A stretch of DNA of 64,000 nt from an uncultured Algibacter sp. (GTDB lineage: Bacteria; Bacteroidota; Bacteroidia; Flavobacteriales; Flavobacteriaceae), in contig CALGNX010000002.1 of assembly GCA_937958265.1 (NCBI GenBank), forward strand, positions 62,001 to 126,000, written 5' to 3'. A model generated the notes under the pieces. It worked only from the letters and a program-made list of their open reading frames with translations. It searched no databases and was not told the DNA's origin. Both the position numbers and the translations under genes were made by a program. Positions 37,556 to 46,926 of the stretch are shown here, one piece after another (position 1 is the stretch's first letter; the number at the start of each line of letters is the position of its first letter).

Positions 37556-39889
37556 TTGGAAAAGTATTTAAGCCAATTAAACGAAGCACAATTAGAGCCA
37601 ACAATTCAAATTGATGGGCCAATGATTATTGTTGCTGGAGCAGGTTCGGGTAAAACACGTGTGCTCACATTTCGCATCGCTTATATGATGAGTAAGGGAA
37701 TTGATCCTTTTAATATTTTATCGCTTACGTTTACTAATAAAGCAGCGAAAGAGATGAAAGAGCGTATTGCTACTATTGTTGGTTCTAGCGAAGCTAAAAA
37801 TTTGTGGATGGGAACCTTTCACTCTGTTTTTGCTAAAATTTTGCGCATTGAAGCTGAAAAAATAGGTTACCCTAGTAACTTTACTATTTATGACACGCAA
37901 GATTCAAGCAAGTTGATTGCTTCTATTATTAAGGAAATGAATCTTGATAAGGATGTATATAAATACAAACAGGTAAGATCGCGTATATCATCCTATAAAA
38001 ATAGTTTAATAACTGTGCGTGCCTATTTTCAAAACCCGGAACTTAAGGAGGCAGATGCTATGGCAAGGCGACCAAGAATGGGCGATATTTACAAAGCTTA
38101 TGTAGAGCGCTGTTTTAAAGCAGGTGCCATGGATTTTGACGATTTATTATTAAAAACAAACGAGTTGCTTACGCGTTTTCCGGAAGTCTTAGGAAAGTAT
38201 CAAAACCGGTTTAGATATATCATGGTAGATGAGTACCAAGATACAAACCACTCACAATATTTAATTGTTAGAGCTTTATCAGATAAATTTCAAAATATAT
38301 GTGTTGTTGGAGATGATGCACAAAGTATCTATGCATTCCGTGGTGCGAATATTAGTAATATTTTAAATTTTCAGAAGGATTATGATAATGTTAAAGAATT
38401 TCGATTAGAACAAAATTACCGTTCTACAAAAAATATTGTAAATGCTGCAAATTCCATTATAGATAAAAATGAAACAAAGCTTGAAAAAGTGGTCTGGACA
38501 GCAAATAACGAAGGTGAAAAAATTAAAGTACACCGCGCTTTAACCGATGGTGATGAAGGGCGTTTTGTAGCGAATACTATTTTGGATAGTAAATTACAAA
38601 ACCAACAAATGAATAGTGACTTTGCAATTCTCTATAGAACCAATGCGCAATCTCGTTCTATTGAAGATGCATTACGAAAACGCGATATACCTTATGTTAT
38701 TTATGGTGGCACATCGTTTTACCAACGTAAGGAAATTAAAGATGTAGTTGCATACCTAAGACTTGTAATAAACCCGGCAGATGAGGAAGCTTTAAAGCGT
38801 ATTATTAATTTTCCGCCAAGAGGCATTGGGCAAACCACAGTAGATAAACTTATTGTTTCTGCAAACGGTTACAACCGGACCATATTTGAGGTGATGAAAA
38901 ACATCGATAAAACCGATGTTAAAGTTAATGCAGGTACTAAAACCAAGCTTAAAAACTTTGTAACTTTAATTGAAAGTTATCAAGTCCTTAACCAAACTGC
39001 CGATGTTTTTGAGTTAGCAGAGCACGTTACAAAAACAACTGGAATTATAAAAGAATTCAATAAAGATGGAACACCAGAAGGTGTTTCTAAAATGGAAAAT
39101 ATTGAAGAACTTTTAAATGGTATGAAGGATTTTGTTGAAGGCCAAAAGGAAGTTGCCGATACTACAGGATCTTTAGCAGAATTTCTTGAAGATGTAGCCT
39201 TATCTACAGATGCAGATGGCGATAAAGGCGACCCAAACCATGTAGCTTTAATGACTATTCACCTTGCTAAGGGCTTAGAGTTTGCAAATGTATTTGTTGT
39301 AGGTTTAGAGGAAGATTTATTCCCTAGTGCTATGAGTGGGAATACAAGAGCAGAGTTGGAGGAGGAGCGACGTTTGTTTTATGTAGCACTAACACGTGCT
39401 GAAAAACAGGCTTATTTAACTTATGCGCTATCAAGATACCGCTGGGGGAAATTAGTAGACTCTGAACCTAGCCGATTTATAGACGAAATTGACGAACAGT
39501 ATTTGGATAATGTAACACCGTTGGAAGAGCGCCGTTTTAACCCTATGCTTTCGGCAGAAATTTTTGGAGATGTAGAGCCAAATAAAATTCGCTATAAGCC
39601 AGCTAAAAAACCAGTGTTTAAAAAAGGAAAAACTGCCCCTAAAGAAGTAGAAAAGTTTAAGGTTACAACACCTAAAAATTTAAAACCCATGGCTAAAACA
39701 GCGGGGAATGCAAATTTGTTTGATAGTAAACTAGAAGTTGGAAACGTGGTGAAACATATACGCTTTGGTACAGGAGAAGTTGTGAAAATAGAAGGTGCTG
39801 GTGCAGATGTTAAAGCTGAAATTAATTTTCAGCACGGTGGGTCGAAAAAACTATTACTTCGTTTTGCAAAGTTAGAGATTATAGGATAA
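37556..39889 (+). CDS. UvrD/PcrA-type DNA helicase
   Basis: A 777-residue superfamily 1A helicase for repair and replication. Motifs: I IVAGAGSGKTRVLTFRIAYM (about 27-46), Ia LTFTNKAAKEMKERI, II IMVDEYQDTNHSQY, III VGDDAQSIYAFRGANI, IV LEQNYRSTKNIVNAAN, V MTIHLAKGLEFANVFVVGLE, VI EERRLFYVALTRAEKQAYLT. A C-terminal Tudor-like domain (VGNVVKHIRFGTGEVVKIEG) is typical. The start appears to be TTG at 37556 (TTG-GAA-AAG, giving MEKYLSQLNEAQ): an in-frame stop lies at 37541-37543 and the ATG at 37551 is out of frame. The gene overlaps the next by one base (TAATG), so the two are co-translated. Confidence 0.95.
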   Translation: MEKYLSQLNEAQLEPTIQIDGPMIIVAGAGSGKTRVLTFRIAYMMSKGIDPFNILSLTFTNKAAKEMKERIATIVGSSEAKNLWMGTFHSVFAKILRIEAEKIGYPSNFTIYDTQDSSKLIASIIKEMNLDKDVYKYKQVRSRISSYKNSLITVRAYFQNPELKEADAMARRPRMGDIYKAYVERCFKAGAMDFDDLLLKTNELLTRFPEVLGKYQNRFRYIMVDEYQDTNHSQYLIVRALSDKFQNICVVGDDAQSIYAFRGANISNILNFQKDYDNVKEFRLEQNYRSTKNIVNAANSIIDKNETKLEKVVWTANNEGEKIKVHRALTDGDEGRFVANTILDSKLQNQQMNSDFAILYRTNAQSRSIEDALRKRDIPYVIYGGTSFYQRKEIKDVVAYLRLVINPADEEALKRIINFPPRGIGQTTVDKLIVSANGYNRTIFEVMKNIDKTDVKVNAGTKTKLKNFVTLIESYQVLNQTADVFELAEHVTKTTGIIKEFNKDGTPEGVSKMENIEELLNGMKDFVEGQKEVADTTGSLAEFLEDVALSTDADGDKGDPNHVALMTIHLAKGLEFANVFVVGLEEDLFPSAMSGNTRAELEEERRLFYVALTRAEKQAYLTYALSRYRWGKLVDSEPSRFIDEIDEQYLDNVTPLEERRFNPMLSAEIFGDVEPNKIRYKPAKKPVFKKGKTAPKEVEKFKVTTPKNLKPMAKTAGNANLFDSKLEVGNVVKHIRFGTGEVVKIEGAGADVKAEINFQHGGSKKLLLRFAKLEIIG

Positions 39890-40509
39890 TGGCAGAATTT
39901 ATTAAAATATACGAAGAAAACCCGAACCCAAGGGAAATTAGTAAAGTAGTTAAGATCTTAAAAAATGGCGGATTGATAATTTACCCTACAGATACAGTTT
40001 ACGGGTTAGGGTGCGATATTAATAATACAAAAGCTTTAGAAAAAGTGGCGCGTATTAAAGGTGTGAAATTAGAAAAGGCTAATTTCTCATTTATTTGTCA
40101 TGACCTAAGTAATTTAAGTGATTATGCGAAACAAATTGATACCTCTGTATTTAAAATATTGAAACGCGCCTTACCAGGGCCTTATACGTTTATTTTACCT
40201 GGCGCAAAAACATTGCCAAATCCATTTAAAAAAAAGAAGACTGTTGGGATACGTGTTCCTGATAATCAAATTGTTTTAGAGCTTGTAAAGCAGTTAGGTA
40301 ACCCTATTATATCTACTTCAATTCATGATGATGATGCCGTTTTAGAATATACCACCGATCCAGAATTAATTTTAGAAAAATGGGGAGGCTTAGTGGATTT
40401 AGTTATTGACGGCGGTTATGGAGATAACGAACCTTCCACTGTTATAGATTTGTCTCAAGGCGAGCCCGTAGTAGTAAGAGCAGGAAAAGGTAGTTTGGCA
40501 ATTTTGTAA
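39889..40509 (+). CDS. L-threonylcarbamoyladenylate synthase (Sua5/YrdC family)
   Basis: A 206-residue YrdC/Sua5-domain protein, which makes threonylcarbamoyl-AMP from Thr, bicarbonate and ATP for the t6A37 tRNA modification. Visible motifs are GGLIIYPTDTVYGLGCDINN (about 27-46), RIKGVKLEKANFSFICHDLS, the LPGPYTFILPG stretch, KKTVGIRVPDNQIVLEL and GNPIISTSIHDDD. The length is that of the short YrdC/TsaC form without the Sua5 C-terminal domain. The start overlaps the helicase stop at 39887-39889. A hairpin about 100 bases downstream closes the unit. Confidence 0.92.
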   Translation: MAEFIKIYEENPNPREISKVVKILKNGGLIIYPTDTVYGLGCDINNTKALEKVARIKGVKLEKANFSFICHDLSNLSDYAKQIDTSVFKILKRALPGPYTFILPGAKTLPNPFKKKKTVGIRVPDNQIVLELVKQLGNPIISTSIHDDDAVLEYTTDPELILEKWGGLVDLVIDGGYGDNEPSTVIDLSQGEPVVVRAGKGSLAIL

Positions 40510-40610
40510 AGTTGCGTAGTAAGTAGTTTTATTAGAAGTATATTATTGGCAAACTATTAAAGTAAAAGACTAGAACCTGTATTGGTTATTAACTAAAATG
40601 ATTTAGAGAC

Positions 40611-40640
40611 ATGCTTGTATGTAGATTTACATACAAGCAT
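40611..40640 (+). terminator. perfect 13-bp hairpin after the helicase-YrdC operon
   Basis: ATGCTTGTATGTA (40611-40623) and TACATACAAGCAT (40628-40640) pair perfectly around a GATT loop. No T-tract follows directly, so it may stabilise the 3' end rather than terminate alone. The rest of the 294-base gap holds no gene. Confidence 0.55.
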
Positions 40641-40803
40641 ATAAATGGTTAATTACGTAAAATGAAAATTAGCCAAGTCGTTCTGTTTTTTTTGTTTTTT
40701 TAATTTTGGTATTATTTTTTTTTAGCTTCAAAGTAGTTTTATTTTATTTAAAGGTTCCGCTGTTTTTAGGTAGGATTATGTTTTACATCAATAATCATAC
40801 ATT

Positions 40804-41286
40804 CTATTTTAAAACTATACTATCAATCTCAAGACTAAAGTTCTCTGCTTTTTTGTTTCCAATTAAAAAGGCCATCATTACTATGTGTTGCTCATCAAAA
40901 TTTGGAATGTCTAAAATTTTTCCGCGGTAAGCGGGGTACATAGTTTTAAATGGAATTTCTATGGTTTCCCAATCTCCTGAGGTTTGGAAGCTTGCAATGT
41001 AAGAATGCTTAGTAGTGGTATTGGCTTTAATTCTAAATTGATAGGGCTTGCCATCTCCTTTTATTTTTAAACTAATTTTGGAGAAACCTTTTACTTTTTT
41101 TTCTTCAAAGTGGTTTTGTACCATAGAAAAACCACCATTATTCTCTAAAGAAACCGTACCGTAAAATAGGCCGTTGCCGCAATTACTAATTTTAAAGCCT
41201 CCATTAGAGCATCCACCCATAACTACATCATCTACAATGCGCCAGTTGGAAATGTTACTTTTTGTATTGAATTCAAATAATGTCAT
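40804..41286 (-). CDS. CIA30-family protein
   Basis: A 160-residue beta-sandwich protein of the CIA30 (complex I intermediate-associated protein 30/NDUFAF1) family. The start is set at ATG 41286 (MTLFEFNTKSNISNWRIVDD), since the family begins there; the longer frame from 41310 adds eight poorly supported residues. Hallmarks: WRIVDDVVMGGCSNGGFKIS, LFYGTVSLENNGGFSMVQNH, RIKANTTTKHSYIASFQTSG and PFKTMYPAYRGK. Bacterial members have galactose-binding-like folds and unknown roles; a link to complex I assembly is not established in bacteria. No signal peptide is seen. Confidence 0.85.
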   Translation of the reverse strand: MTLFEFNTKSNISNWRIVDDVVMGGCSNGGFKISNCGNGLFYGTVSLENNGGFSMVQNHFEEKKVKGFSKISLKIKGDGKPYQFRIKANTTTKHSYIASFQTSGDWETIEIPFKTMYPAYRGKILDIPNFDEQHIVMMAFLIGNKKAENFSLEIDSIVLK

Positions 41287-41411
41287 AGTCTTGTGTATTA
41301 TAAAAAACAAAAAAACGGCTGTTAAAATATTAGATTATTTTTATTTGTCAGCCAAAAAATAAGCAATAATTAATAGTTGTAACAGATAACTACATTTTTT
41401 TTATTGCTCAT

Positions 41412-42815
41412 CTAATTCATTTGCACCTCAGACAGTGCTAATACATTAAATAAACTTGCCTTAGTTTTAAAGAAACTGTTTTCAATTTCAATTGCTTTTA
41501 ATTTAGCATCAATTAATTTAGATTCTCTAGAGTTTACTAAAAATAGAGAGCTTTCACCTAAAAAGAATTTACGTTCCTCGGCAATTAGCATTTTGGAATA
41601 ATCGTTAACAATAGTACTAGTTAAATTATTTTGTAGTACAAATGAATTGAGTTCTTGATTAATACCATCTATTTTATTTTGCAAAGTAACTTTAGTGTTT
41701 TGAATGTCAAATTGCGTATCCTGCAGTTTTATTTTTGCGAGCTTTAAGTCGCCTCGTTCTTTTCTTAAAAATAGAGGAAAACTTACATTTACACCACTTT
41801 TGTATGCTGAGGTGTTAAAGGATCTTGAAACAAGTGGTGTTTCAGATAAAAAATTATACTCTAAATTTATTTTAGGAAGTAGGTTGTTGGATTTTAATCG
41901 TTTTTCAATGGTTAAACTTTTAAATTTAAAATTTAAAGACTGTAATTTTGGATGAGCTTCAATATTAAAATTTTCAATATCTAGACCAGATGTGTTTAAT
42001 GTAATATCTATAGTTTCAAAAGTGTTAATTTCTGGAATCATGCCCTCTTGTAGTTCAATAGGAGTGTTATTATCTAGCCATAAATAGTTTGATAATTCTA
42101 AAGACGATTTTATAAATTTTATTCTAGATTTTTCCAAGTTAAGTTTTCTGTTATTTAAAGTTATTCTTGCCTCTAATGTATCAATAGCTGGATAATCTCC
42201 AACTTCATAACTTTTTTTAATACCTTTAAATCTAGTTTCAGCATTAACTAAAAAATCCTCATATACACGTTTTTCGTTGTAGGTTTTTAGCCAATTAAAA
42301 TAAGTTAACGTGGCATCGTAAAGAATATCATTTACGAGTAACTGTCTATCTGCTTTGGCTTGTTTTACATATAGTTTAGATTGTTTGAGCATGGCCATAC
42401 GATTATTTGTAAGTAAACCTCTTGCAACAGGAACAGATACGCCAGCACTATATAAACCCTCGTCTGGAACAAAGGCTTGTGGGTTTAAAAAGTCTCCAGA
42501 GTTATCTTCAAAATTCCCTTTAAATTCTACGCCAAACCAAGTAGGTATTTTAAAAGCACCATTTAGCCTATCAAAATATTCTAGATTTTTAAATTTCTTT
42601 CTATCGTAATCTACCTCTAATTTTGGGTCGAATGCGCCTCGGGCTTTTAAAAGTTTTGCTTCACTTTCGCTAATTACTAAGTTGGCTTGTTTTACAATGG
42701 GGTGAAAGGATTTAACGTAGCCTAAATATTCCGATAATGAAATTATTGATGTACTATCTTGAGCCGAAACTAAACCACTAAAGCAAAGTAATATACTCAA
42801 TAGGGTTATTCTCAT
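41412..42815 (-). CDS. TolC-family outer-membrane efflux protein
   Basis: A 467-residue outer-membrane channel with a signal peptide (MRITLLSILLCFSGLVSAQ). Two long helical repeats with heptad character (VKQANLVISESEAKLLKARG, and LNNRKLNLEKSRIKFIKSSL) and the strand segments FDPKLEVDYDRKKFK and SYEVGDYPAIDTLEARITLN are typical of TolC-type proteins. It is the last gene of the tetR-ABC-HlyD-tolC operon, 100 bases after the HlyD gene, and would complete a three-part exporter crossing both membranes. Confidence 0.9.
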   Translation of the reverse strand: MRITLLSILLCFSGLVSAQDSTSIISLSEYLGYVKSFHPIVKQANLVISESEAKLLKARGAFDPKLEVDYDRKKFKNLEYFDRLNGAFKIPTWFGVEFKGNFEDNSGDFLNPQAFVPDEGLYSAGVSVPVARGLLTNNRMAMLKQSKLYVKQAKADRQLLVNDILYDATLTYFNWLKTYNEKRVYEDFLVNAETRFKGIKKSYEVGDYPAIDTLEARITLNNRKLNLEKSRIKFIKSSLELSNYLWLDNNTPIELQEGMIPEINTFETIDITLNTSGLDIENFNIEAHPKLQSLNFKFKSLTIEKRLKSNNLLPKINLEYNFLSETPLVSRSFNTSAYKSGVNVSFPLFLRKERGDLKLAKIKLQDTQFDIQNTKVTLQNKIDGINQELNSFVLQNNLTSTIVNDYSKMLIAEERKFFLGESSLFLVNSRESKLIDAKLKAIEIENSFFKTKASLFNVLALSEVQMN

Positions 42816-42915
42816 TTTTTTCTTTTTTTTTAAGTGAAATTAAAACTTGTTAGTTCTAAATATTTTAGCACGTTTAAATTAAACCATACTTAAACTGTTG
42901 GTAATGTTTGATGTG

Positions 42916-44268
42916 TTATTTGCTCTTTTTATCAGATTTTCCATCTTTTGGTTGGTAATAATTAGGCGGAAAACTATTTATTTGTCGCCATAATTCAAAC
43001 CAAATGGGTACATCTTCTAATAATGCAATTGTTCTTGCCCCTGAACCAACGCGAATAGCATCTGGCCATGTGTGGTCTTTTTCATCTGGGGCTAATAAAA
43101 CCCTGTACTTTCCGTTTGGGCTAATAAAACGCTCAATAGCTACTACAGTTGCTCCATAAGTACCATAGGATACGTTAGGCCAACCGCTAAATACAATGGC
43201 GGGCCAACCATCAAACTGTACGCGCACTTTTTCACCGCCATGTATTAATGGTAAATCTATTGGTCTTACAAAAGTTTCTACCGCTAAATCGTATTTTGAA
43301 GGCATAATGCCCACCAACTCGGCACCTTCTTTAAAAGTAACACCAATGCCACCTGTTAACGCTTTAAAAATGTAGCCGTCTTGTGCTGCTTGTACATATA
43401 ACAAATCGCTACGGCGTTTATAATTGGTAGATGCATTTTCTAGTTTAGATACTTGGGCTTGTGTATCAAATCCGCTAGATTGTGCCGTAAACATATCACT
43501 TTGTGCTTTAGAAATTTTATCTGCAAAAACGGCATTTGTTCTTGATAGTTCTAGTTTTGCATTAAGTACTTCATTTTTGCTAGCCAAGTATTTATTTTCT
43601 TGCGAAATTAATTTGGCTTGTGTTTCTTGTAGTTTTAAACGTTTTTCTTCTACGTCTTTTAACGCTTTTAAACCTTCTTCTTGTAGGGTTTGAATTCGTG
43701 TAAATTGTGTTTCGGCAATGTTTAAATTAGTTTTGGATGCCTGTAAATCAATACTATCACTTTTAACCTTTAGTTTGGATTGTAGCAACTTATTACGGGT
43801 TTGCTCCATTTTTAATTCTTGCTCGTTCTTTAAAGCAGAAATTTGTCTGTTTAAGGCACTTACTTTGCCTTGGTATGCGCTTACAGATGATGTTTTAGCT
43901 ACAATTTGCTCATTAGTTCGTTGTACCAATTGATCATCAAAATAATCACTTTTCACTTCAGATATTCTTAAAATTGTATCTCCTTTTTTTACAAAATCGC
44001 CTTCTTGTACAAACCATTCTTCAATCCGTCCTGGTATTTGCGATTGGATTGCTTGTGGTCTTTGGTCGGGTTTTAACGTGGTTACTAAACCTTGGCCAGT
44101 AATATTTTGCGTCCAAGGTAAAAACAACACAATTATTAAAATAATAGCAGCGGTTAGCAAAAACCTATTAAAGTATTTATAATACTTAACATGCATTATT
44201 TTTTCGGCGGACTTGTATTGTTTTAAGTCTATGTCTTTATTGGGGTCGTTATTAGATATATTTAACAT
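42916..44268 (-). CDS. HlyD-family membrane fusion protein
   Basis: A 450-residue periplasmic adaptor with one inner-membrane helix (about 34-54, FLLTAAIILIIVLFLPWTQ). Lipoyl-like halves flank a long coiled-coil hairpin: IPGRIEEWFVQEGDFVKKGD (about 83-102) before it, and AAQDGYIFKALTGGIGVTFK after it, with coils from about 120 to 290 rich in Leu, Lys, Gln. The C-terminal beta-barrel part contains VRVQFDGWPAIVFSGWPNVS. It follows the ABC gene by 7 bases. It would link the ABC protein to the TolC-type channel; the exported molecule is unknown. Confidence 0.9.
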   Translation of the reverse strand: MLNISNNDPNKDIDLKQYKSAEKIMHVKYYKYFNRFLLTAAIILIIVLFLPWTQNITGQGLVTTLKPDQRPQAIQSQIPGRIEEWFVQEGDFVKKGDTILRISEVKSDYFDDQLVQRTNEQIVAKTSSVSAYQGKVSALNRQISALKNEQELKMEQTRNKLLQSKLKVKSDSIDLQASKTNLNIAETQFTRIQTLQEEGLKALKDVEEKRLKLQETQAKLISQENKYLASKNEVLNAKLELSRTNAVFADKISKAQSDMFTAQSSGFDTQAQVSKLENASTNYKRRSDLLYVQAAQDGYIFKALTGGIGVTFKEGAELVGIMPSKYDLAVETFVRPIDLPLIHGGEKVRVQFDGWPAIVFSGWPNVSYGTYGATVVAIERFISPNGKYRVLLAPDEKDHTWPDAIRVGSGARTIALLEDVPIWFELWRQINSFPPNYYQPKDGKSDKKSK

Positions 44269-44275
44269 AACTTAA

Positions 44276-45940
44276 TTACTTTTTAATTTTTATTTGGCCT
44301 TTATCTAAGGTTATTTTTTGGTTACATCGGTCTTCCCAGATAGCACTAAAACTTACAACTACAAGGCCCCAAGGTCTATCTGGATGCGATAAATAATCGA
44401 CAATTGCCTTTGTTTCTGTTCTATTAAAGCGATCTAGAGCATCTTCAAGAATTAATATTTTGGGCGTTTTTAAAATGGCGCGAGCAAGTATAATTTTTTT
44501 AGATAGCGTATAAGACATTTGTTTACCATCGGGATCCAATAATGTATTAAGTCCATCGGTTTGTTCTTTTATAAAATTTTTAAGGCCTACTACCTCAAGA
44601 ATTTCATAAATATATTCGTCTGTAATTTTAGTATTACCAAATGTTAGGTTATTACGAATAGAACCTTCAAAAGGATTCTCGTCTGACAAGGATAAACCCA
44701 ATTGCGATCTGTAAAAATTTAATTGTAGGCTGTTTATGGACATGTCGTTAACGTAAATGTGCCCCGAAGTGGATTCTATAACACCAGCAATAAGCCGTAG
44801 TAATGTGGATTTTCCAGAACCACTTTCTCCTGTTATTAAAAGTCTACTTTTTGAGTTTATTTCTAAAGAAATATCCTTTAATATATGCTTTTCTTTATTA
44901 GCTACGCCATAAGATACATTCTCTAATTCAATAGCAATTCCTTTTGCAAATTTTGGAGTTTCACCGGTTTGACTTTCTAGCTCCTTATCTGCAATTTGAC
45001 CTATTTTTTCTAAGGATGTTAGGGTGTCGTAAAAGGATTCTAAGCCAAGTATTAATTTTTCAACAGATCCAATAACGAGTAAAATTATAATTTCTGCGGC
45101 AACAAATTGACCAATATTCATTTCTTGATTTAACACTAAAGCTCCACCAATAGATAGTAAACTTACTGTTACTATTACCTTAAAGCTCACCATTTGAATA
45201 AATTGGAGCATTAAAATCTTAAAGTGGCTTTCTCGGGCTTTTAAATAACCGCTTACTAAATCATCATTTTTGGTTAAAGCTAAGTTCGTACTGCCAGATA
45301 ATTTAAAACTTATTATGGTACGTGCAACCTCCTGTATCCAATGGGCTACTTTGTACTTGTTTTTAGATTCGTACAAACTAGTTTCTAAACCCTTTTTTGC
45401 TGTAAATTTAAATACAACAAAAATAAGTATTAATAGCAGTAAGCCAAAAATAATAAAAAACGGATGATAAAACGATAGCAGTATTAATGCAAATAAAATT
45501 TGTAAAACTGCAGTAGGTACATCAATTAAAATTTTCGATAAACTTTTTTGAATGGTTATTGTATCAAAAAAACGATTAGCTAGTTCTGGCGGGTAGTAAT
45601 TCCTTAATTCCGACATTTTAATTTTAGGAAAACGATAAGCCAACTCGAAAGAGGATCGCATAAAAATACGCTGTTGGATAGTTTCTATAATTCGTAATTG
45701 CATAAGTTGTAAACCTCCCGAAAACCCGACACCTAGTGTTACTATAATAACTAAAATTACCCAAGAGGTAGATATTTGTGCACCCTGTATTAAATTTATA
45801 ATGCCTTGTATACCTAGCGGAAGTGATAAAGCAACAATACCTGTAAATACAGAGTAGTAAAAAATTTGGATAATGTCTTTCTTTTCTAATTGTAGCAAGC
45901 CTACTAAACGCTGCCATGGTGTCATTTGTTTGTTTTCCAT
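44276..45940 (-). CDS. ABC exporter half-transporter with degenerate nucleotide-binding motifs
   Basis: A 554-residue type I ABC protein: a six-helix membrane domain (about 20-300) followed by one ATPase domain. There is no peptidase domain at the N-terminus. Walker [21 protein letters not shown] (about 371-390) is intact. The Q-loop region reads LGLSLSDENPFEG. Where LSGGQ is expected it has MSYTLSKKIILARAILKTP, and Walker B runs into ILILEDALDRFNRTE instead of ILDEATSALD. The switch region VVVSFSAIWEDRC lacks the usual His. It sits 3 bases after tetR and 7 before HlyD. It may hydrolyse ATP slowly or work in a heteromeric or regulatory way; this is inference. Confidence 0.88.
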   Translation of the reverse strand: MENKQMTPWQRLVGLLQLEKKDIIQIFYYSVFTGIVALSLPLGIQGIINLIQGAQISTSWVILVIIVTLGVGFSGGLQLMQLRIIETIQQRIFMRSSFELAYRFPKIKMSELRNYYPPELANRFFDTITIQKSLSKILIDVPTAVLQILFALILLSFYHPFFIIFGLLLLILIFVVFKFTAKKGLETSLYESKNKYKVAHWIQEVARTIISFKLSGSTNLALTKNDDLVSGYLKARESHFKILMLQFIQMVSFKVIVTVSLLSIGGALVLNQEMNIGQFVAAEIIILLVIGSVEKLILGLESFYDTLTSLEKIGQIADKELESQTGETPKFAKGIAIELENVSYGVANKEKHILKDISLEINSKSRLLITGESGSGKSTLLRLIAGVIESTSGHIYVNDMSINSLQLNFYRSQLGLSLSDENPFEGSIRNNLTFGNTKITDEYIYEILEVVGLKNFIKEQTDGLNTLLDPDGKQMSYTLSKKIILARAILKTPKILILEDALDRFNRTETKAIVDYLSHPDRPWGLVVVSFSAIWEDRCNQKITLDKGQIKIKK

Positions 45941-45943
45941 ATT

Positions 45944-46615
45944 TTAGGATTTCAAAGTATTAGCTACTAAGTTTTTCATGAAATTAGTAGGGGATAGCCC
46001 ATCTTTACAATCTGTTATAGATATAAAGTGGTTCTTTAAAAAATGTTGGTGTAAGCCACCTTCAATAATTGTACTTGCCAAACTTGAAGGGAATTTATAA
46101 TTAGGATTAAAGTTAATAATCATATCACGAAGTCTGTATACAAGGCGTTTGTAAATAACAAAATAACCATCCTTATTTTCTTGGTCTACCTCGTTAGTTA
46201 AAAAAGATTTAGAATTTTCTTTAACTATAATTTTGTTTAATAAAACTTCATTAATGTGTGAGAAGCTAGAATCTTCTTCAATTGTTCTGGTAACAATTTC
46301 AATGGCTCTTTGCAGTTTTGTTGCTTTATCTAGGGTGTGCGTTTCAATAACCAATTGGTATTCAATCCACGCCCAGTACCAAGAGGATAAGTAAAGTAGG
46401 AGTTTATGTTTACTTTCAAAATAGCGATAAATAGAGCTTTCGTTGGACCCTATTTGAGTTCCTAGTTTTTTAAATGTAAAAGAATCAAAACCAATATCAT
46501 TAATTAAAATTATACTGTGTTTTATAATACGCTTGCCTAAATCAGACGATTCTGGGTCTTTTAAATAAATCTTTTCTGGAACTGCAATTTTTAAGTTTGA
46601 TAGTATTAAATCCAT
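45944..46615 (-). CDS. TetR/AcrR-family transcriptional regulator
   Basis: A 223-residue DNA-binding regulator. The helix-turn-helix lies at about residues 43-75 (GFDSFTFKKLGTQIGSNESS, then IYRYFESKHKLLLYL). The C-terminal ligand/dimer domain has no family I can name. It is the first gene of the exporter operon. A TATATTTG -7 box ahead of it is overlapped by an 11-bp inverted repeat, and a 49-base perfect palindrome lies just upstream, so autorepression relieved by a ligand of the exporter is the obvious model. That model is inference. Confidence 0.9.
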   Translation of the reverse strand: MDLILSNLKIAVPEKIYLKDPESSDLGKRIIKHSIILINDIGFDSFTFKKLGTQIGSNESSIYRYFESKHKLLLYLSSWYWAWIEYQLVIETHTLDKATKLQRAIEIVTRTIEEDSSFSHINEVLLNKIIVKENSKSFLTNEVDQENKDGYFVIYKRLVYRLRDMIINFNPNYKFPSSLASTIIEGGLHQHFLKNHFISITDCKDGLSPTNFMKNLVANTLKS

Positions 46616-46633
46616 AGGTTATTTAAATTCACG

Positions 46634-46660
46634 CAAATATAATAGTGTTACTATTATATT
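46634..46660 (-). promoter_or_regulatory. tetR operon promoter overlapped by inverted-repeat operator
   Basis: Minus strand: -7 box TATATTTG (46634-46641). Overlapping it, arms AATATAATAGT (46636-46646) and ACTATTATATT (46650-46660) pair perfectly around GTT. The arrangement is what a self-repressing TetR regulator would need. It lies 19 to 45 bases ahead of the tetR start. Confidence 0.6.
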
Positions 46661-46706
46661 CTGTTATAATTACTATTAGTTTTACTAATAGTAATTATAA
46701 CAGAAT
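46658..46706. repeat. 49-base perfect palindrome upstream of tetR
   Basis: Two 23-base arms (46658-46680 and 46684-46706) pair perfectly around TTT. They contain ACTATTAGT/ACTAATAGT, related to the ACTATTAT half-site of the adjacent operator. It may be a second operator, or could form a long hairpin in any transcript crossing it. The remaining DNA up to the VWA gene at 46927 contains no other gene. Confidence 0.7.
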
Positions 46707-46926
46707 TTTATACCATACCAAATCATTATTGCGTACGTTGGTTGTAATATAAGCTAAACTCAGTAGCCATTATTTAATATTTATAAGCTGTTATTATAAA
46801 AATGCAGAATATTAAAGTTTTAAAATAAATTGGTTAAAAGCGATATGAAATTACTTTGCTCCCATAAATAAATCTAATTGTTAAGTCATGCTTTTTTATT
46901 CTAAATTGTAGTATATTTATACAGCT

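Noticed and set aside
40706-40930. 74-codon plus-strand frame near the CIA30 gene
   Set aside because: Its 3' part is antisense to the CIA30 coding region and the rest is low-complexity Phe/Leu sequence.
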